Source: Rothia amarae (GTDB lineage: Bacteria; Actinomycetota; Actinomycetes; Actinomycetales; Micrococcaceae). Taken from it: DNA of 64,000 nt. Position numbers and translations under genes: made by a program. The notes under the pieces are model-generated. The model was given only the letters and a program-made list of their open reading frames with translations. It searched no databases and was not told the origin of the DNA. Numbering within the stretch: position 1 is the stretch's first letter; each line of letters opens with the position of its first letter. The stretch is from the NCBI RefSeq assembly GCF_014705945.2, contig NZ_CP061538.1, positions 2,170,001-2,234,000 of the forward strand. Reading direction: 5' to 3'. This document shows positions 63,201-64,000 of the stretch, one piece after another.

Positions 63201-63415
63201 ACACCAAGGTTGATTTCCAATACTCCCCCGGCGTGCGCACAGCTATTGAAGATAAGCTTTGGGAGTACGAAGAGGGCACCGATGAAGTAGTGAAATACGC
63301 CCGCAACTTACCTGTTCAAGATTTACTCAAGCTCTTCTTAGAGCTAGGACTCTATGAGCGGCTGATAGAAGGGGATACAAGCTCCGAAGATACGGCAAGC
63401 TTACGAATCGTCTAG
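60260..63415 (+). CDS. Stand-alone type I restriction HsdR-like helicase-nuclease
   Basis: A 1051-residue protein. The N-terminal HsdR_N-type nuclease domain has Asp153 and Glu167-Leu-Lys169 (RVDLVFFCNGIPVTTTELKS). The SF2 motor follows: Walker A LIQHSAGSGKTDSIAW (about 320-328), motif II IIADEAHSS (436-439), motif III FFAFTATPKE, and motif VI-like VQTLSRLNRR in the second lobe, with a helical C-terminal region. CAGGAG precedes the ATG at 60260; a longer frame from 59975 runs antisense through the TIR gene and is not coding. No hsdM or hsdS lies in the window, so it is either an orphan or works with the divergent TIR protein. Confidence 0.87.
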   Translation: MPRAHLERPFQQEICEYLAANGWEHSPNDSEYDAERALFPADLLKWLQISDPQNYERIVKPGLSADETAKAKERILDSLVRTLATPELQGGGTLNVLRKGFRVLGARRPFKVLQLPPQDNRNPELSDLFEKNILRVVEEVHAYPTQPQKARVDLVFFCNGIPVTTTELKSEYAQTLQQAIKQYKQDRDPKLSPLLQEHRGALVHFALAQDEIFMTTRLDGKATTFLPFNRGKDNGAGNPINPEGISTSYFWEEILQRNTWITILSKFIYTNHEKKVDPFTGRITHHSQTRFPRYHQWRAVTKLVDAARIEGPGHKYLIQHSAGSGKTDSIAWTAHRLANLHNEDGEKVFDSVIVIADRQVLDRQLQDAVDQLVTATGTFQPITRGGEGSKAKQLKEALESGVQIIGVTLQTFPYALEEMQKSGSQLAGKHFAIIADEAHSSQAGKATDSVKSLLYQGAEIDLDLEGNESDADQEALTRMAERLDSAHRISFFAFTATPKEKTLQIFGRRPAPELPPVPFDLYPMKQAIEEGFILDVLKNYTSYEMAARIAQRAEEDNANEEIDIQKGTKTLINFVELHPTNLSSKVAIILDHYTGTVKNELGGKAKAMVVTNSRAAAVRYQRAFEKAIRERGLPLHTLVAFSGELPDPDVETLPGGETPTVTESSMNPQLHGRDLAEVFAQEDQHILIVANKYQTGFDQPLLVAMYVDKKLSGITAVQTLSRLNRRAAGKDNTYVLDFVNDPQKILQSFSEYYTEAEIRQESDLELISKQVSKLDTEGIYTVEDVKQFWEKWSASNVRQANFDSLLRQPAERFAIRWSNAREDGNKAELDNLTDFRFTLTQYVKTYAFFAQIFDFNDPYYEELAAFADLLSRRLRKFTLDEPNPEQVDVDDVVLTHFRLEKIREEDLRLSEGEASGLTGITEAGMAQVRERERKKKSVVIEKINEYFQGLDLGDEFKVGFVSTMVAEIAKDSRLQSTARSNTKVDFQYSPGVRTAIEDKLWEYEEGTDEVVKYARNLPVQDLLKLFLELGLYERLIEGDTSSEDTASLRIV

Positions 63416-63451
63416 CTGAATTCGGCGGCTGATAACTCTCTGCCCTTATGT

Positions 63452-63527
63452 ACACAAAAAGCGTTGAATGCTCATCTTGTTCGGTGAGCATTCAACGGTT
63501 TGAGTGTACTTTTGGGTCAGCTTGCCG
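63452..63527 (+). repeat. Island-border repeat, copy 3 (76 bp)
   Basis: Matches the first 76 bp of copies 1 and 2 in the same direction, including the CGTTGAATGCTCA hairpin, which may also act as a terminator here. The match ends at CTTGCCG, next to the MATE fragment. Confidence 0.85.
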
Positions 63528-63532
63528 CCGTC

Positions 63533-63886
63533 CTACAGTGCAGGCTGCATTTCGGCAGGCTCTGCCGCCTTGCCCGCTGCTTGGAACCAGACCATGAACA
63601 GCATGGTCAAACCATTGAAGAGCACTGAAATCAGCATGGCGGTCATCATCTGATCGCCGCGATCCAGCAGAGCTTCGCCGCCGATGAGCAACAAAGCCTG
63701 GTCGCGGAAGACGAAGACCAGCACGCCGAAGACCAGCGAGATACCGGTAATCATCAGTGCTGCCGTGCGGATGGAATCACTGATTCGTTCCTGGTTACGA
63801 GCGCCCACCGAGTAGGCAAACAGCGACATGCCGCCGAGGGTAACACCCATCGAAATCATTTCGGGAAGCATCACAATGCAACGCAT
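63533..63886 (-). pseudogene. MATE-family efflux transporter fragment
   Basis: A 117-residue piece from the middle of a MATE protein: YSVGARNQERISDSIRTAAL (the SVGARN/QNLGA-like loop) and four hydrophobic helices ending FNGLTMLFMVWFQAAGKA. Full-length MATE proteins have about 450 residues and 12 helices. The ends are missing: the right side has no homologous continuation in 63887-64000, and the left ends within AEPAEMQPAL next to repeat copy 3. It is probably a remnant cut when the island formed. Confidence 0.65.
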
Positions 63887-64000
63887 CTGGTGTACGGAAT
63901 ATCCACTGCTCCGGAACCTATGACACGCACCCTCTGTGGATTACTGCATCTAGTGCTACTTATCCACATATAGCGACTCTCTCCTGCCCACAGATGTAAG

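Overview
The window comes from a mid-GC actinobacterium, most likely a Rothia-type member of the Micrococcaceae. This is an inference from gene content and protein style, with no database search. Supporting signs are a DtxR-type iron box, an arsenate reductase of the mycothiol-dependent type with a Corynebacterium-like three-cysteine ArsR, SigA-like promoters, many GTG/TTG starts, and a complete phenylacetate (paa) pathway.

Layout. 0-7.5 kb: an osmoprotectant ABC ATPase, a decayed histidine-utilisation (hut) remnant, a DtxR-controlled siderophore uptake locus (binding protein and two permeases, no ATPase), a semialdehyde dehydrogenase and a Tat-exported protein. 7.7-12.6 kb: a sugar ABC importer on the minus strand whose second permease is frameshifted at its very end and separated from the binding-protein gene by a repeat-rich gap. 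12.7-30.2 kb: the paa gene set in several transcription units (transporter; thiolase, hydratase, dehydrogenase; paaZ; thioesterase, ligase, paaR; paaABCDE and paaG). Each unit has a TetR-type palindrome upstream, so PaaR probably controls all of them. An oleate hydratase and an acetyltransferase sit among them.

30.2-52 kb: a second Tat-exported paralogue, an SGNH hydrolase, an FAD/NAD(P)-binding protein, a broken membrane-anchored phospholipase A2, a small alarmone synthetase coupled to nadE, an ars cassette, a DUF4870-like protein, a 1299-residue subtilase with three SLH repeats, purA, glycosyltransferases, an MFS carrier, a CorA-type transporter and a carbon-nitrogen hydrolase.

52.1-63.5 kb: an accessory, defence-like island bracketed by direct copies of a repeat. 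It holds a GIY-YIG protein, an IS5-like element that has removed most of a probable PLD/SNF2-type helicase gene, an operon of an unrecognised protein, a Cro/C1-HTH plus ImmA/IrrE protease and a NERD nuclease-like membrane protein, and a divergent pair: an AAA/DUF4143-TIR-helical fusion protein facing a stand-alone HsdR-like helicase-nuclease. Two long imperfect palindromes fill the space between that pair. This pair is the best candidate for an undescribed system. The window ends in a MATE transporter fragment. No tRNA, rRNA or CRISPR array was seen.
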